NCBI GenBank assembly: GCA_009885185.1
Contig: VFLF01000180.1
Location: 1 to 9,137 of the forward strand
Direction: 5' to 3'
Length of the DNA stretch: 9,137 bases
From: Nitrosomonadales bacterium
GTDB lineage: Bacteria > Pseudomonadota > Gammaproteobacteria > Burkholderiales > SG8-41
Notes under the pieces: model-generated
Told to the model about the DNA's origin: nothing
The model's input: only the letters and a program-made list of their open reading frames with translations
Database searches by the model: none
Shown: positions 1-6,225 of the stretch, one piece after another
Layout: each line of letters begins with the position of its first letter
How positions within the stretch are numbered: the stretch's first letter is position 1
Translations under genes and position numbers: made by a program

Positions 1-177
1 ATGGCCGATCCGTACGAAGCACTGGTGAATCTGGCGCAACCGCGCAATGTCGATACGGTGATTGCCGATGGCCGCATTCTGCAACGCGCGGGGCGCTTTA
101 CCGTGCTGGATTACGCTGCGGTGCTGCGTGAGGCGATTGACGCGGGCAAGGCGTTGCGTGCGCGTGCGGGTGTGTAG
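1..177 (+). CDS. Amidohydrolase (AtzA/TrzN/cytosine-deaminase type), C-terminal end only
   Basis: Frame 1 is open from the left edge to a TAG at 175-177, giving 58 residues. The segment containing VDTVIADGRILQRAGRFT is the typical closing beta-strand region of metal-dependent amidohydrolases in the chlorohydrolase/cytosine deaminase/8-oxoguanine deaminase group. There the C-terminus returns to the small beta-sandwich domain and reads roughly V-x-x-V-x-V-x-G. An ATG sits at position 1, but family members are about 400-480 residues, so this Met is probably internal and the gene starts outside the window. The metal ligands and catalytic residues are not in view, so the substrate cannot be named. 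It converges on the dehydrogenase gene at 251-1192. The 73-base spacer between them is AT-rich and shows no clear hairpin terminator. Confidence 0.72.
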   Translation: MADPYEALVNLAQPRNVDTVIADGRILQRAGRFTVLDYAAVLREAIDAGKALRARAGV

Positions 178-250
178 TCATTACCGGATGTGAGAAGCGG
201 GAATGTTTGTAAGGATTTGTTTTTATTGATAATTTTTAAATTCTGCTGCG

Positions 251-1192
251 TCAGCGTTGCACCCGGTTCAGCATCTCGCCGCGCCGTCCTTCGAGAAAAC
301 AGCGCACATTGGTTTCGATAATCGGCCACGTCATCGCGAGATTGTCGTCGCTGCTGCCGGAGCAGTGCGCGGTGATGAGCACGTTGTCCATGTCCCAGAA
401 CGGGCTGTCTTTGGGCAACGGTTCCGTGCGAAACACATCGAGTCCGGCGCCAGCGATGCGTTTGTGTCGCAACGCATCAAGCAGGGCATTCTCGTCGCAC
501 AGCCCGCCGCGCGCGAGGTTGAGCAGATAGGCGCTGCGCTTCATCACGGCAAGAATTCGCGCGTCGATCAGATTGTCCATTTCGGGCGAATAGGGTGTAA
601 GCACGATCAGAAAATCCGCGCGCGCGGCGGCTTGCGCCAGTTGCGAGTAAGCGACCACCTGATCGAAGCCCGCCACGGCACGAGGCGCGGCGCTGACGCC
701 CAACACCGTCATGCCAAAGGCTTTGCAGCGCGGCGCCAGCGCTTCGGCGATGAGACCCAAGCCGGTGATGACCACGGTTTTACCGTGCAGCCGCACCTGC
801 GTCCAGCGCTGCCAAACGTGCTTTCTCTGGTTGTCGTGCATGCGCGGGTAGTCGCGCGCGAGATTGAGCATATACAAGAATGCCATCTCGGCCATCTGAG
901 GGCCGTGGATGCCGCGCGTGGTGGTGAGCACGATGTCCGGGCGCAAGGTGCGTGAACCGACAATGGCGTCAAATCCGGTGGTCATCGCGTGGATCCATTT
1001 GAGTCTGGATGCCTTGGCCAGCCGCTCGTCGTTAAAGCCGTGGCCTGCCGCCATGATAATGTCCGCTTCTGGAAAGCGCGGCACGGATTCGGGAAGATCG
1101 GGCGCGGTAATGACTTGAACCGATGGAAATGCCTGTTTGATCTTGGGCGCGAAATAGTCCGCGTCACGGTGGGCGAAGAGCAGCGTGGTCAT
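251..1192 (-). CDS. D-isomer-specific 2-hydroxyacid dehydrogenase (NAD(P)-dependent)
   Basis: A 313-residue protein of normal length for the family that interconverts 2-hydroxyacids and 2-oxoacids in the cytoplasm. The catalytic triad is complete by motif: Arg228 in NLARGG, Glu257 in FRTEP and His276 in ITAHCSG. The nucleotide-binding domain sits between residues about 100 and 270, with the loop GLGLIA at 144-149. This is the Rossmann GxGxxG with its third Gly replaced by Ala. The strand that follows ends VSAAPR (166-171) and lacks the acidic residue that normally selects NAD, so NADP(H) use is possible (inference). It is the last gene of the minus-strand operon. Only 5 bases separate it from the Bug stop, through an A-run that leads straight into the ATG, and GGCG about 10 bases upstream may serve as a weak ribosome site. 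It resembles glyoxylate/hydroxypyruvate reductases such as GhrA, but the substrate is unproven. Confidence 0.9.
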   Translation of the reverse strand: MTTLLFAHRDADYFAPKIKQAFPSVQVITAPDLPESVPRFPEADIIMAAGHGFNDERLAKASRLKWIHAMTTGFDAIVGSRTLRPDIVLTTTRGIHGPQMAEMAFLYMLNLARDYPRMHDNQRKHVWQRWTQVRLHGKTVVITGLGLIAEALAPRCKAFGMTVLGVSAAPRAVAGFDQVVAYSQLAQAAARADFLIVLTPYSPEMDNLIDARILAVMKRSAYLLNLARGGLCDENALLDALRHKRIAGAGLDVFRTEPLPKDSPFWDMDNVLITAHCSGSSDDNLAMTWPIIETNVRCFLEGRRGEMLNRVQR

Positions 1193-1197
1193 TTTTT

Positions 1198-2175
1198 TTA
1201 TTCGCCTTTGAGTCCGGCTTCCTTTACCAGCTTGCCGAATTTGATGAACTCCGTTTTCAGATAATCGCGAAACTGCTCCGGCGTGCCGCCGGTGATGACG
1301 GAGCCAACAGCGGCGTGCTTCTCGATAATATCGGGCAGTTGCAATACCGCGGCCAACTCGCGATTCACCCGTTCGATGATGGCACGCGGTGTACGCGCCG
1401 GTGCACCGAGCGCGGTCCAGGATGAATTCTCGTAACCGGGTACACCGGCTTCGGCTACGGTGAGCAGATCGGGCAGCGACGGCAGACGGTTTGCGCCCGT
1501 GGTGGCGAGCGCGCGCAGCTTGCCGGATTTCACGTGCGGCAGCGTGGTAATCACAGTGTTGAACATCAGTTGCGTATGGCCGCCGATAAGCTCCGTCATC
1601 GCCGGCGCCGCGCCTTTGTATTGCACTCCGGTCAGCCGCACCTGGGCCATGCTGTTGAACAACTCAGCGGAGACGTGGCTGTAACCGCCGAGTCCACCCG
1701 ACGCATAATTCAAACCGCCGGGTTTTTGCCGCGCCAGCGCGATCAAATCCTTTACTGTTTTTGCCGCGATGGAAGGATGCACCACCAGCAAGCCCGGCGT
1801 GGTGGCGATCTGGATAATCGGTGCGAAATCTTTTTGCGTGTCGTATGGCAGTTTGCTGAAGTGCGGCGTCACCGCCCACGCCCCCACCGTGGCGCTGACC
1901 AGTGTGTAGCCGTCGGCGGGCGCGCGCGCGACGATTTCCATGCCGACGATGCCGCCGCCGCCGCCGCGATTGTCGATCACCACCGGCTGCCCCAGCCGCT
2001 GCGCGAGTTTTTCGCCCAGCATGCGCGCCTGAATGTCGGGCGTGCCGCCGGGCGGCACCGGCACCACCAGACGTATGGCCTTGTTGGGATACGGCGACAC
2101 TTGCGCGGCATGCGCTGGGAGCACTATCCATACGCACGCAACGGCACATGCGCGTGACAAGTTGCGTATATTCAT
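1198..2175 (-). CDS. Bug/TctC-family tripartite tricarboxylate transporter substrate-binding protein
   Basis: A 325-residue periplasmic binding protein. Residues 1-23 form a signal peptide with a basic start, a hydrophobic core and an AHA end. The mature part begins with the family hallmark YPNKAIRLVVPVPPGG (residues 29-44). It continues with ADGYTL (87-92), the NYASGG loop (156-161), the YKGAAPA segment (186-192) and a PEQFRDY-like C-terminal helix (299-305), all diagnostic of Bug proteins. These proteins bind carboxylates or aromatic acids and normally hand them to TctA/TctB membrane subunits, neither of which is in the window. Orphan Bug genes beside catabolic genes are common in Burkholderiales. 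The ligand loop is unusually rich in glycine (NRGGGGGI, 69-76). The gene lies between the amidohydrolase (56-base gap) and the dehydrogenase (5-base gap), so it probably captures a substrate for that pathway. No strong Shine-Dalgarno precedes the ATG. Confidence 0.93.
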   Translation of the reverse strand: MNIRNLSRACAVACVWIVLPAHAAQVSPYPNKAIRLVVPVPPGGTPDIQARMLGEKLAQRLGQPVVIDNRGGGGGIVGMEIVARAPADGYTLVSATVGAWAVTPHFSKLPYDTQKDFAPIIQIATTPGLLVVHPSIAAKTVKDLIALARQKPGGLNYASGGLGGYSHVSAELFNSMAQVRLTGVQYKGAAPAMTELIGGHTQLMFNTVITTLPHVKSGKLRALATTGANRLPSLPDLLTVAEAGVPGYENSSWTALGAPARTPRAIIERVNRELAAVLQLPDIIEKHAAVGSVITGGTPEQFRDYLKTEFIKFGKLVKEAGLKGE

Positions 2176-2231
2176 TTTTAAACCGGTTCTTTACCTGGGC
2201 GGCACGGTGATAGCACAGATAGTCTTCGCGC

Positions 2232-3305
2232 CTACGGCTTGATCCCCAGCAGTTTTGCCGCAGTTCCGCCCAGCATTGCAATGCGCTCTTCGTCAGTAAA
2301 TCCTGGCGTTTCCATGATGTGCGTGACCGGGTCTTCGTGCCACGGAATCGGATGGTCAGTACCGATCACGAGCTGACTAACACCGACCATGGTCGCGAGG
2401 TGGCGCAACATGTCCGGCGTGAATACCAGTGTGTCGTAGTACATCGTTTTCAGATACTCGGTCGGCTTCTTTTTCAATTTGACGTTGGGGTCGCAGTGCC
2501 ACGGCGCCACGCGGCACGGATGATCCGAGCGCGGCGCGTAGGAGGGCAGATAGCCGCCGCCGTGCGCGGAGCACAACTTCAGGTTGGGAAATTTATCCAG
2601 CGTGCCGTCGAAAATCAGGTGTGACAGACAGATCGTGGTGTCGAGCGGATTGCCGATGGTGTTGGCAAGCCAGCCGTTGCCCTTGAAACGGCGCGCGAGT
2701 TCGGGCGTGCTTTGCGGGTGGATGAAAATCAGCACGCCGAGTTCTTCCGCCTTGGCCCAGAACGGATGAAACTTCGGATCGGAGAATTCGGCATCCGCGC
2801 AGCTCGCGCCCACCGCCGCGCCGCGCAGTCCGAGTTTCTTCACGCCATGCGTAAGTTGCTCCACCGCCAAGGCCGGGTCTTGCAGCGTGACCGAGGCAAA
2901 TGCGACCAGGCGGTCCGGATACAGCGCGCACATCTCGGCGAGTTTTTCGTTCTGGATACGGCAAATCTCAGCGGCCAGATCGCGTTTCTCGCGGTACCAG
3001 AACGGGTTGATGCTCAACGCTTCGATATCGACACCCTGCTTGTCCATGGCGGCGATGCGCTTGGGACCGACTTCATCCAGATCGGGAAATTGATGATCCG
3101 CGGCGCTTTTTCCGGCCAACGCGAACGCTTCCGGCACGATGCAATGCGCGTGTACATCAATGGTTTTGACACGCTTGCCGTTGATCGACACTTGCCGCCG
3201 CTGCCCGCCCGCGGCAGCCTGCATGCCATTGGTGATGCTGGTCATTTCGCATCCCGTGAATACGACCGGTGATTTTTCTCTGCCGGCGGTGTTGTGCTTT
3301 TCCAT
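2232..3305 (-). CDS. Amidohydrolase 2 family protein (ACMSD-like metal-dependent decarboxylase/hydrolase)
   Basis: A 357-residue TIM-barrel protein of the amidohydrolase-2/ACMSD group, which includes aminocarboxymuconate-semialdehyde, gamma-resorcylate and 5-carboxyvanillate decarboxylases. The metal and catalytic positions are recognisable: DVHAH (His52, His54) at the end of strand 1, FIHPQ (His196), CSAHGGG (His248) and GTDHP (Asp317). This matches the family's H-x-H, H, H, D set. The protein is probably cytoplasmic. It is the first gene of the minus-strand operon with the Bug protein and the dehydrogenase. I chose the 3305 start because AGGGAG lies 8 bases upstream. A second Met at residue 21 (position 3245) is a reasonable alternative, since residues 1-45 look poorly structured and the conserved core begins near residue 46. 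Substrate is unknown: an aromatic or unsaturated carboxylic acid is likely from family knowledge. Confidence 0.9.
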   Translation of the reverse strand: MEKHNTAGREKSPVVFTGCEMTSITNGMQAAAGGQRRQVSINGKRVKTIDVHAHCIVPEAFALAGKSAADHQFPDLDEVGPKRIAAMDKQGVDIEALSINPFWYREKRDLAAEICRIQNEKLAEMCALYPDRLVAFASVTLQDPALAVEQLTHGVKKLGLRGAAVGASCADAEFSDPKFHPFWAKAEELGVLIFIHPQSTPELARRFKGNGWLANTIGNPLDTTICLSHLIFDGTLDKFPNLKLCSAHGGGYLPSYAPRSDHPCRVAPWHCDPNVKLKKKPTEYLKTMYYDTLVFTPDMLRHLATMVGVSQLVIGTDHPIPWHEDPVTHIMETPGFTDEERIAMLGGTAAKLLGIKP

Positions 3306-3313
3306 GGACCATG

Positions 3314-3319
3314 CTCCCT
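3314..3319 (-). promoter_or_regulatory. Shine-Dalgarno site for the ACMSD-like gene
   Basis: On the minus strand the bases read AGGGAG, 8 bases before the ATG at 3305. This supports the longer start over the internal Met at 3245. Confidence 0.5.
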
Positions 3320-3334
3320 GTATGGTTGAAATGA

Positions 3335-3442
3335 TTACCGCTCTTTCATGCCCGTGCGGCGGATCTGAGCCGCCATGATATCAATGTCGCACAACACGGG
3401 TGCAAGGTGTCGCTTAACTTCCGCTTCCGGCGCGCCCAGCAT
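3335..3442 (-). CDS. Possible small ORF or gene remnant upstream of the ACMSD-like gene
   Basis: Thirty-five residues start at the ATG at 3440-3442, MLGAPEAEVKRHLAPVL and onward, and end with TAA 29 bases before the ACMSD-like start. The codons are GC-rich at the third position and the residues look protein-like, with a mix of charged and hydrophobic residues suited to a helix. The frame stays open far upstream, through the antisense of the ModA-like gene, but no ATG, GTG or TTG was found in the stretch just upstream. A neighbouring frame reads HAQAARIAR just before, so a frameshifted C-terminal remnant of a lost gene is also possible. I do not recognise the family, and it may be chance. Confidence 0.18.
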   Translation of the reverse strand: MLGAPEAEVKRHLAPVLCDIDIMAAQIRRTGMKER

Positions 3443-3590
3443 GCGGATTATCTCGCGATGCGGGCGGCTTGTGCATGAGTCTGATGGGCCGATGCATGGC
3501 CTGGAAATACAGGCTATTGCGTTATCATTCTTCGGGATGGCTATTTTAAGGCGGTTCTGAATTTCCGGCACTGTCGAAGTGGGGGACAAA

Positions 3591-4346
3591 ATGAATTTGA
3601 AACATATTGCCGTAGCGGCGCATATTGCCGCCAGCATGATTCTGATGGCGGCGGCGGCGCACGCGGCTGAAATCAAGGTGTTGGCTTCCGCGGCGATCAA
3701 AACGGCGTATCTGGAAGTTCTGCCGGCATTCGAACGCACTAGCGGACACAAGGTTATAACGACGTGGGCGCCCACCGCGGAGATGGCGCAGCGGGTGAAA
3801 GACGGTGAAGTGGTGGATCTGGTCATAATGGCGGTTGAGCCGGTGGATGAACTGATCAAGCTCGGACGTATCGTGGCAGGCAGCCGCGTTGATCTGGTCA
3901 GGTCGGGCGTCGGCATGGCGGTGCAGCCGGGTGCAGCGCGGCCGGATATCAATACCATCGAAGCGTTCAGGCGTACGCTGCTGGCCGCGAAGTCGATCAC
4001 TTTTTCAACTGGCCTGAGCGGCGTGTATATGACCGGGCTGTTTCAGCGTATGGGCATCGCTGACGAGCTCAAGCCAAAAATCAGGGTGGTGAAAGGTGTG
4101 CCGATTGGCGAAGTACTGGCTCGCGGCGATGCTGAGATCGGATTTCAACAGACCAGCGAGCTGCTCGCGGTCAAGGGTGTCAAGTATGTCGGCCCGTTGC
4201 CGGCGGAATTCCAGCACACGATCACCTTCTCCGCGGGCGTGCCTGCTCGCGCAACACAGCCTGATGCGGCCGGCGCATTGGCGACGTTTCTCACCACCCC
4301 CGCGGCAAAAGGCGCTTTTAAGAAGACCGGGGTGGATCCGACCTAG
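3591..4346 (+). CDS. ModA-like periplasmic substrate-binding protein (molybdate-type, PBP2 fold)
   Basis: A 251-residue secreted protein. A signal peptide covers about residues 1-26, MNLK then a hydrophobic Ala-rich core ending AHA, and the mature start is AEIKVLASAA. It shows the ModA pattern: a short strand with a Ser-containing loop (VLASAAIKTA), a P-x-FE-x-x-x-GH-KV segment, a DLVIMA strand, FSTGLSGVYM near the hinge, GDAEIGFQQTSEL, and a C-terminal FL-x-TPAAKGAFKKTG. Length fits the family (about 230-260). ModA proteins bind molybdate or tungstate, but many distant members bind other anions, so the ligand is uncertain. No modB or modC follows. A GTG at 3579 would add four residues. I prefer the ATG at 3591 because the GTG overlaps the GGGGGA ribosome-site candidate and has no site of its own. 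The next gene starts 183 bases downstream and has its own promoter candidate. Confidence 0.85.
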   Translation: MNLKHIAVAAHIAASMILMAAAAHAAEIKVLASAAIKTAYLEVLPAFERTSGHKVITTWAPTAEMAQRVKDGEVVDLVIMAVEPVDELIKLGRIVAGSRVDLVRSGVGMAVQPGAARPDINTIEAFRRTLLAAKSITFSTGLSGVYMTGLFQRMGIADELKPKIRVVKGVPIGEVLARGDAEIGFQQTSELLAVKGVKYVGPLPAEFQHTITFSAGVPARATQPDAAGALATFLTTPAAKGAFKKTGVDPT

Positions 4347-4393
4347 CTGTTCTTGGTTGAGCGAGGGTGGACGACGTTGGAACAATCGGCGGA

Positions 4394-4422
4394 TTGACGG
4401 ACGCTGGGTGTGGGAATACAGT
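4394..4422 (+). promoter_or_regulatory. Sigma-70-type promoter candidate for the cytochrome/propeller operon
   Basis: TTGACG (4394-4399) matches five of six -35 bases. After exactly 17 bases comes TACAGT (4417-4422), which matches four of six -10 bases. Transcription would begin near 4429, leaving a leader of about 100 bases before the ATG at 4530. The position between the ModA-like gene and the operon is right. The rest of the 4347-4529 spacer holds no recognisable gene and no clear terminator for the upstream gene. Confidence 0.42.
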
Positions 4423-4514
4423 GCAGTCAGCGTCGCAGAAAGAATCGATGATTTCGGTTCGCATAAGAAGCCGATGCGCGATGGGGTTGCAGCTCAGCAC
4501 GTTCTCTACATCAC

Positions 4515-4522
4515 GGGGAGGA
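4515..4522 (+). promoter_or_regulatory. Strong Shine-Dalgarno site fixing the 4530 start
   Basis: GGGGAGGA lies 7 bases upstream of the ATG at 4530. It is the best ribosome site in the window. It contrasts with the lack of any such site before the ATG at 5055, supporting a single original gene that starts at 4530. Confidence 0.7.
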
Positions 4523-4529
4523 ACGAACC

Positions 4530-5051
4530 ATGCGGGCGAAGCAGAACTTACCGTCGGTACTCATGGCAGTGATGGCAATGGCAGCGCTTGCAGTCGCGTT
4601 GATCCAGCCGCTTGCCGCATCAGCGCAGTCCTATGCCCTGACGGGAATCGTGTCATCGACAGAAGAAGGCGCGATGGAAGGCGTGCTGGTCAGTGCCGAG
4701 CGAGAAGGCTCCAACAAGACCATCACGGTGGTCAGCGATGAAAAAGGCCGCTACCGATTTCCGGCATCGTATCTTGATCCCGGAAAGTACGCGATCAGCA
4801 TTCGCGCAGTCGGTTATGACCTTGCCGGTGCCCCGGCGCCGCAAGTGGCCGGCAAGGGCACCGCGACCGCCGACCTGAAGCTCGAGAAGGCGAAGGATCT
4901 CGCCGCGCAACTGTCCAACGCGGAATGGCTCCGCAGTTCGCCCGGCAACGCGCAACAGAAACGCCCGCTTCTCTCGTGCGTAGGCTGTCACACGCTGGAG
5001 CGCATCTATCGCTCCAAACACGATGGCGAAGCGTTTGTGAAAACAATTTAA
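4530..5051 (+). CDS. Secreted carboxypeptidase-regulatory-like/cytochrome c protein, N-terminal part cut by an in-frame TAA
   Basis: The reading frame gives 173 residues up to a TAA at 5049-5051. Residues 1-32 are a signal peptide (hydrophobic MAVMAMAALAVALI core, ASA end). Residues about 35-117 match a carboxypeptidase regulatory-like beta-sandwich: TGIVSSTEEGAMEGVLVSA, then TVVSDEKGRYRFP and KYAISIRAVGYDL. Residues 150-154 are CVGCH, a c-type heme attachment site (Cys150, Cys153, His154), so the heme part is periplasmic. The frame stops 19 residues after this His, too early for a complete cytochrome c fold. After TAA comes CGC and then an ATG in the same frame that opens the propeller gene. 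As I recall them, relatives carry all three parts in one chain of about 550-650 residues. I therefore read this as the front of a split gene. Translation should start well, given the strong Shine-Dalgarno. Confidence 0.85.
   Translation: MRAKQNLPSVLMAVMAMAALAVALIQPLAASAQSYALTGIVSSTEEGAMEGVLVSAEREGSNKTITVVSDEKGRYRFPASYLDPGKYAISIRAVGYDLAGAPAPQVAGKGTATADLKLEKAKDLAAQLSNAEWLRSSPGNAQQKRPLLSCVGCHTLERIYRSKHDGEAFVKTI
5049..5051 (+). other. In-frame TAA interrupting a continuous 562-residue reading frame
   Basis: Counting from 4530, codon 174 is TAA, flanked by ACA ATT before and CGC ATG after. Frame and protein character continue unbroken on both sides. One base change (for example CAA, AAA or GAA to TAA) would explain it. 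Lys/Glu/Gln followed by Arg-Met is what I would expect here from related proteins. It could be a true nonsense mutation, a readthrough site or a sequencing error. Confidence 0.8.
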
Positions 5052-5054
5052 CGC

Positions 5055-6218
5055 ATGGGAACGTATGCCAACCAGAGCACCATCCTTCAGCCGCAGAAGC
5101 GACTGACGGGCCGTGACACCGATCTGGTCGGCGAGGAGCGTGCAAAAGTACAGCGCGCACAATCGGATTATTTTGCCACGGTCAATCAAAGCACGACTAC
5201 GGCTGCCGACAAGTGGCCGTATGAGCTGAAGACCTTTGCGCGGCCCAAGGGCCGGGCGTCGCGCGTCGTCATCACGGAATGGGATCTGCCGCGCCCGACG
5301 ATACAACCGCATGATGTGGTGGTTGATTCCAAGGGCACTGCGTGGTACTCCGATTTTGGTTCGCAGATCATCGGTAAATTCGATCCGAAATCCGGCAAGC
5401 TGACGGAAATCTCCACGCCGGAACTGAAAAAAGGTTCGCCGCTGGGGTCGCTGTCGATACGCATGGATCGTGACGAGAACCTGTGGCTCGGTATGATGTA
5501 TCAGGCGGCCATCGCGAAGTTTGATACCAAGATCGAAAAGATTCAGGTATGGCCAATCCCCGCTGAGTGGAACCGGCCCAACACGCAGGTCAACATGACC
5601 AGCCCGCTGAACATCGGGGTGGATGGCAAGGTCTGGACGCAGAACAACGGCTTTGCCGGCGTGCACCGCGTGGATCTGAAAACCGGCCAATGGGAAACCT
5701 GGGAGCCGTTCAAGGAGGCGCCTGTCGGCCACAATATTTATGATGTGATTTCCGATTCACAGAATAACGCGTGGTTTACCGATATCGGCCGCGAGACCAT
5801 CGGCCGCATCGATGCCAAGACCGAGCAGGTCACGCTCTACGAAACCCCCACCAAGAGTTCGGGGCCGCGCCGCGGCATCATGGACGCGCAGGATCGCATC
5901 TGGTTTGGCCAGTATCGCGGCAATCGCATTGCGATGTTCGACACCAAATCCGAGCGCTTTCAGGACTGGGAAGTGCCGACGCCGTGGTCGGGGCCGTACG
6001 ATGTCGCGCTGGATAAGAACGGCGAGGCGTGGACTGGCTCGATGCTGAATGACCGTATCTCCCGGCTCAATCCCAAAACCGGCCAGTTTGTTGAATATCT
6101 GTTGCCGCGCATGACCAACGTGCGCCGGGTGTTCGTGGATATCTCGACCACGCCGGTGTCGTTCTGGGTGGGCAGCAATCACGGCCCTTCCATCATCAAA
6201 CTCGATCCGCTCGACTGA
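5055..6218 (+). CDS. Seven-bladed beta-propeller, streptogramin lyase (Vgb)-like, C-terminal part of the split gene
   Basis: There are 387 residues from the first ATG after the TAA. Residues 1-60 continue the heme region and linker (RMGTYANQST, where the Met is a candidate distal heme ligand). Residues about 70-387 hold seven repeats, each with a Trp on a strand followed by I-x-K/R-F/I/L-D/N and a turn, typically D-x-K. The marker Trp residues are 97, 144, 194, 240, 283, 326 and 371, spaced 43-50 apart, which indicates a complete seven-bladed propeller. The family is COG4257 (virginiamycin B lyase-like). Most chromosomal members have no shown lyase activity, so I do not infer antibiotic resistance. 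There is no signal peptide and no Shine-Dalgarno before 5055. If made alone by reinitiation, the product would stay in the cytoplasm, away from its heme partner. The next gene starts 7 bases after the TGA. Confidence 0.87.
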   Translation: MGTYANQSTILQPQKRLTGRDTDLVGEERAKVQRAQSDYFATVNQSTTTAADKWPYELKTFARPKGRASRVVITEWDLPRPTIQPHDVVVDSKGTAWYSDFGSQIIGKFDPKSGKLTEISTPELKKGSPLGSLSIRMDRDENLWLGMMYQAAIAKFDTKIEKIQVWPIPAEWNRPNTQVNMTSPLNIGVDGKVWTQNNGFAGVHRVDLKTGQWETWEPFKEAPVGHNIYDVISDSQNNAWFTDIGRETIGRIDAKTEQVTLYETPTKSSGPRRGIMDAQDRIWFGQYRGNRIAMFDTKSERFQDWEVPTPWSGPYDVALDKNGEAWTGSMLNDRISRLNPKTGQFVEYLLPRMTNVRRVFVDISTTPVSFWVGSNHGPSIIKLDPLD

Positions 6219-6225
6219 TAGGACT

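Larger units (their letters stand above)
3306..3590. other. Divergent intergenic region between the two opposing transcription units
   Basis: About 285 bases separate the minus-strand catabolic operon from the plus-strand ModA-like gene, so promoters for both should lie here. On the plus strand, TTGCGT (3517-3522) and TATTTT (3542-3547) form a weak pair with a 19-base gap. On the minus strand, TAAAAT (complement of 3543-3548) is a fair -10 but has no good -35, and it overlaps the plus-strand -10. A short GGCGG/CCGCC hairpin (3358-3374) has no T-run on either strand, so it is not a clear terminator. A possible 35-codon minus-strand ORF lies at 3335-3442 and is listed separately. No RNA gene or operator was recognised. 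Confidence 0.4.

Noticed and set aside
178..250. Bidirectional terminator between convergent genes
   Set aside because: The spacer is AT-rich with T-runs, but I found no GC-rich stem next to them.
257..955. A 232-codon plus-strand frame
   Set aside because: Antisense to the dehydrogenase with its complete catalytic Arg/Glu/His set; the translation is Arg/His-rich and motif-free.
1534..2157. A 207-codon plus-strand frame and overlapping minus-strand alternatives
   Set aside because: Shadows of the Bug protein, which has all family motifs and a signal peptide.
3358..3374. GGCGG/CCGCC hairpin as a terminator
   Set aside because: The stem is only five pairs and no T-run follows on either strand.
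3335..4000. A 221-codon minus-strand open frame across the start of the ModA-like gene
   Set aside because: Most of it is antisense to a well-supported periplasmic binding protein and has no recognisable motif. Only its last 35 codons, outside that gene, were kept as a low-confidence item.
4653..5732. A 359-codon open frame on the minus strand
   Set aside because: It is antisense to the cytochrome/propeller gene, whose frame has a signal peptide, CxxCH and seven propeller repeats. The antisense protein shows no domain and is rich in Arg/His, as expected from reading GC-rich codons backwards.
5055..6218. A streptogramin-resistance (Vgb) gene
   Set aside because: Only the propeller fold resembles Vgb. 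The protein is fused in origin to a secreted heme region and sits in an envelope operon. No resistance context or verified active site was seen.
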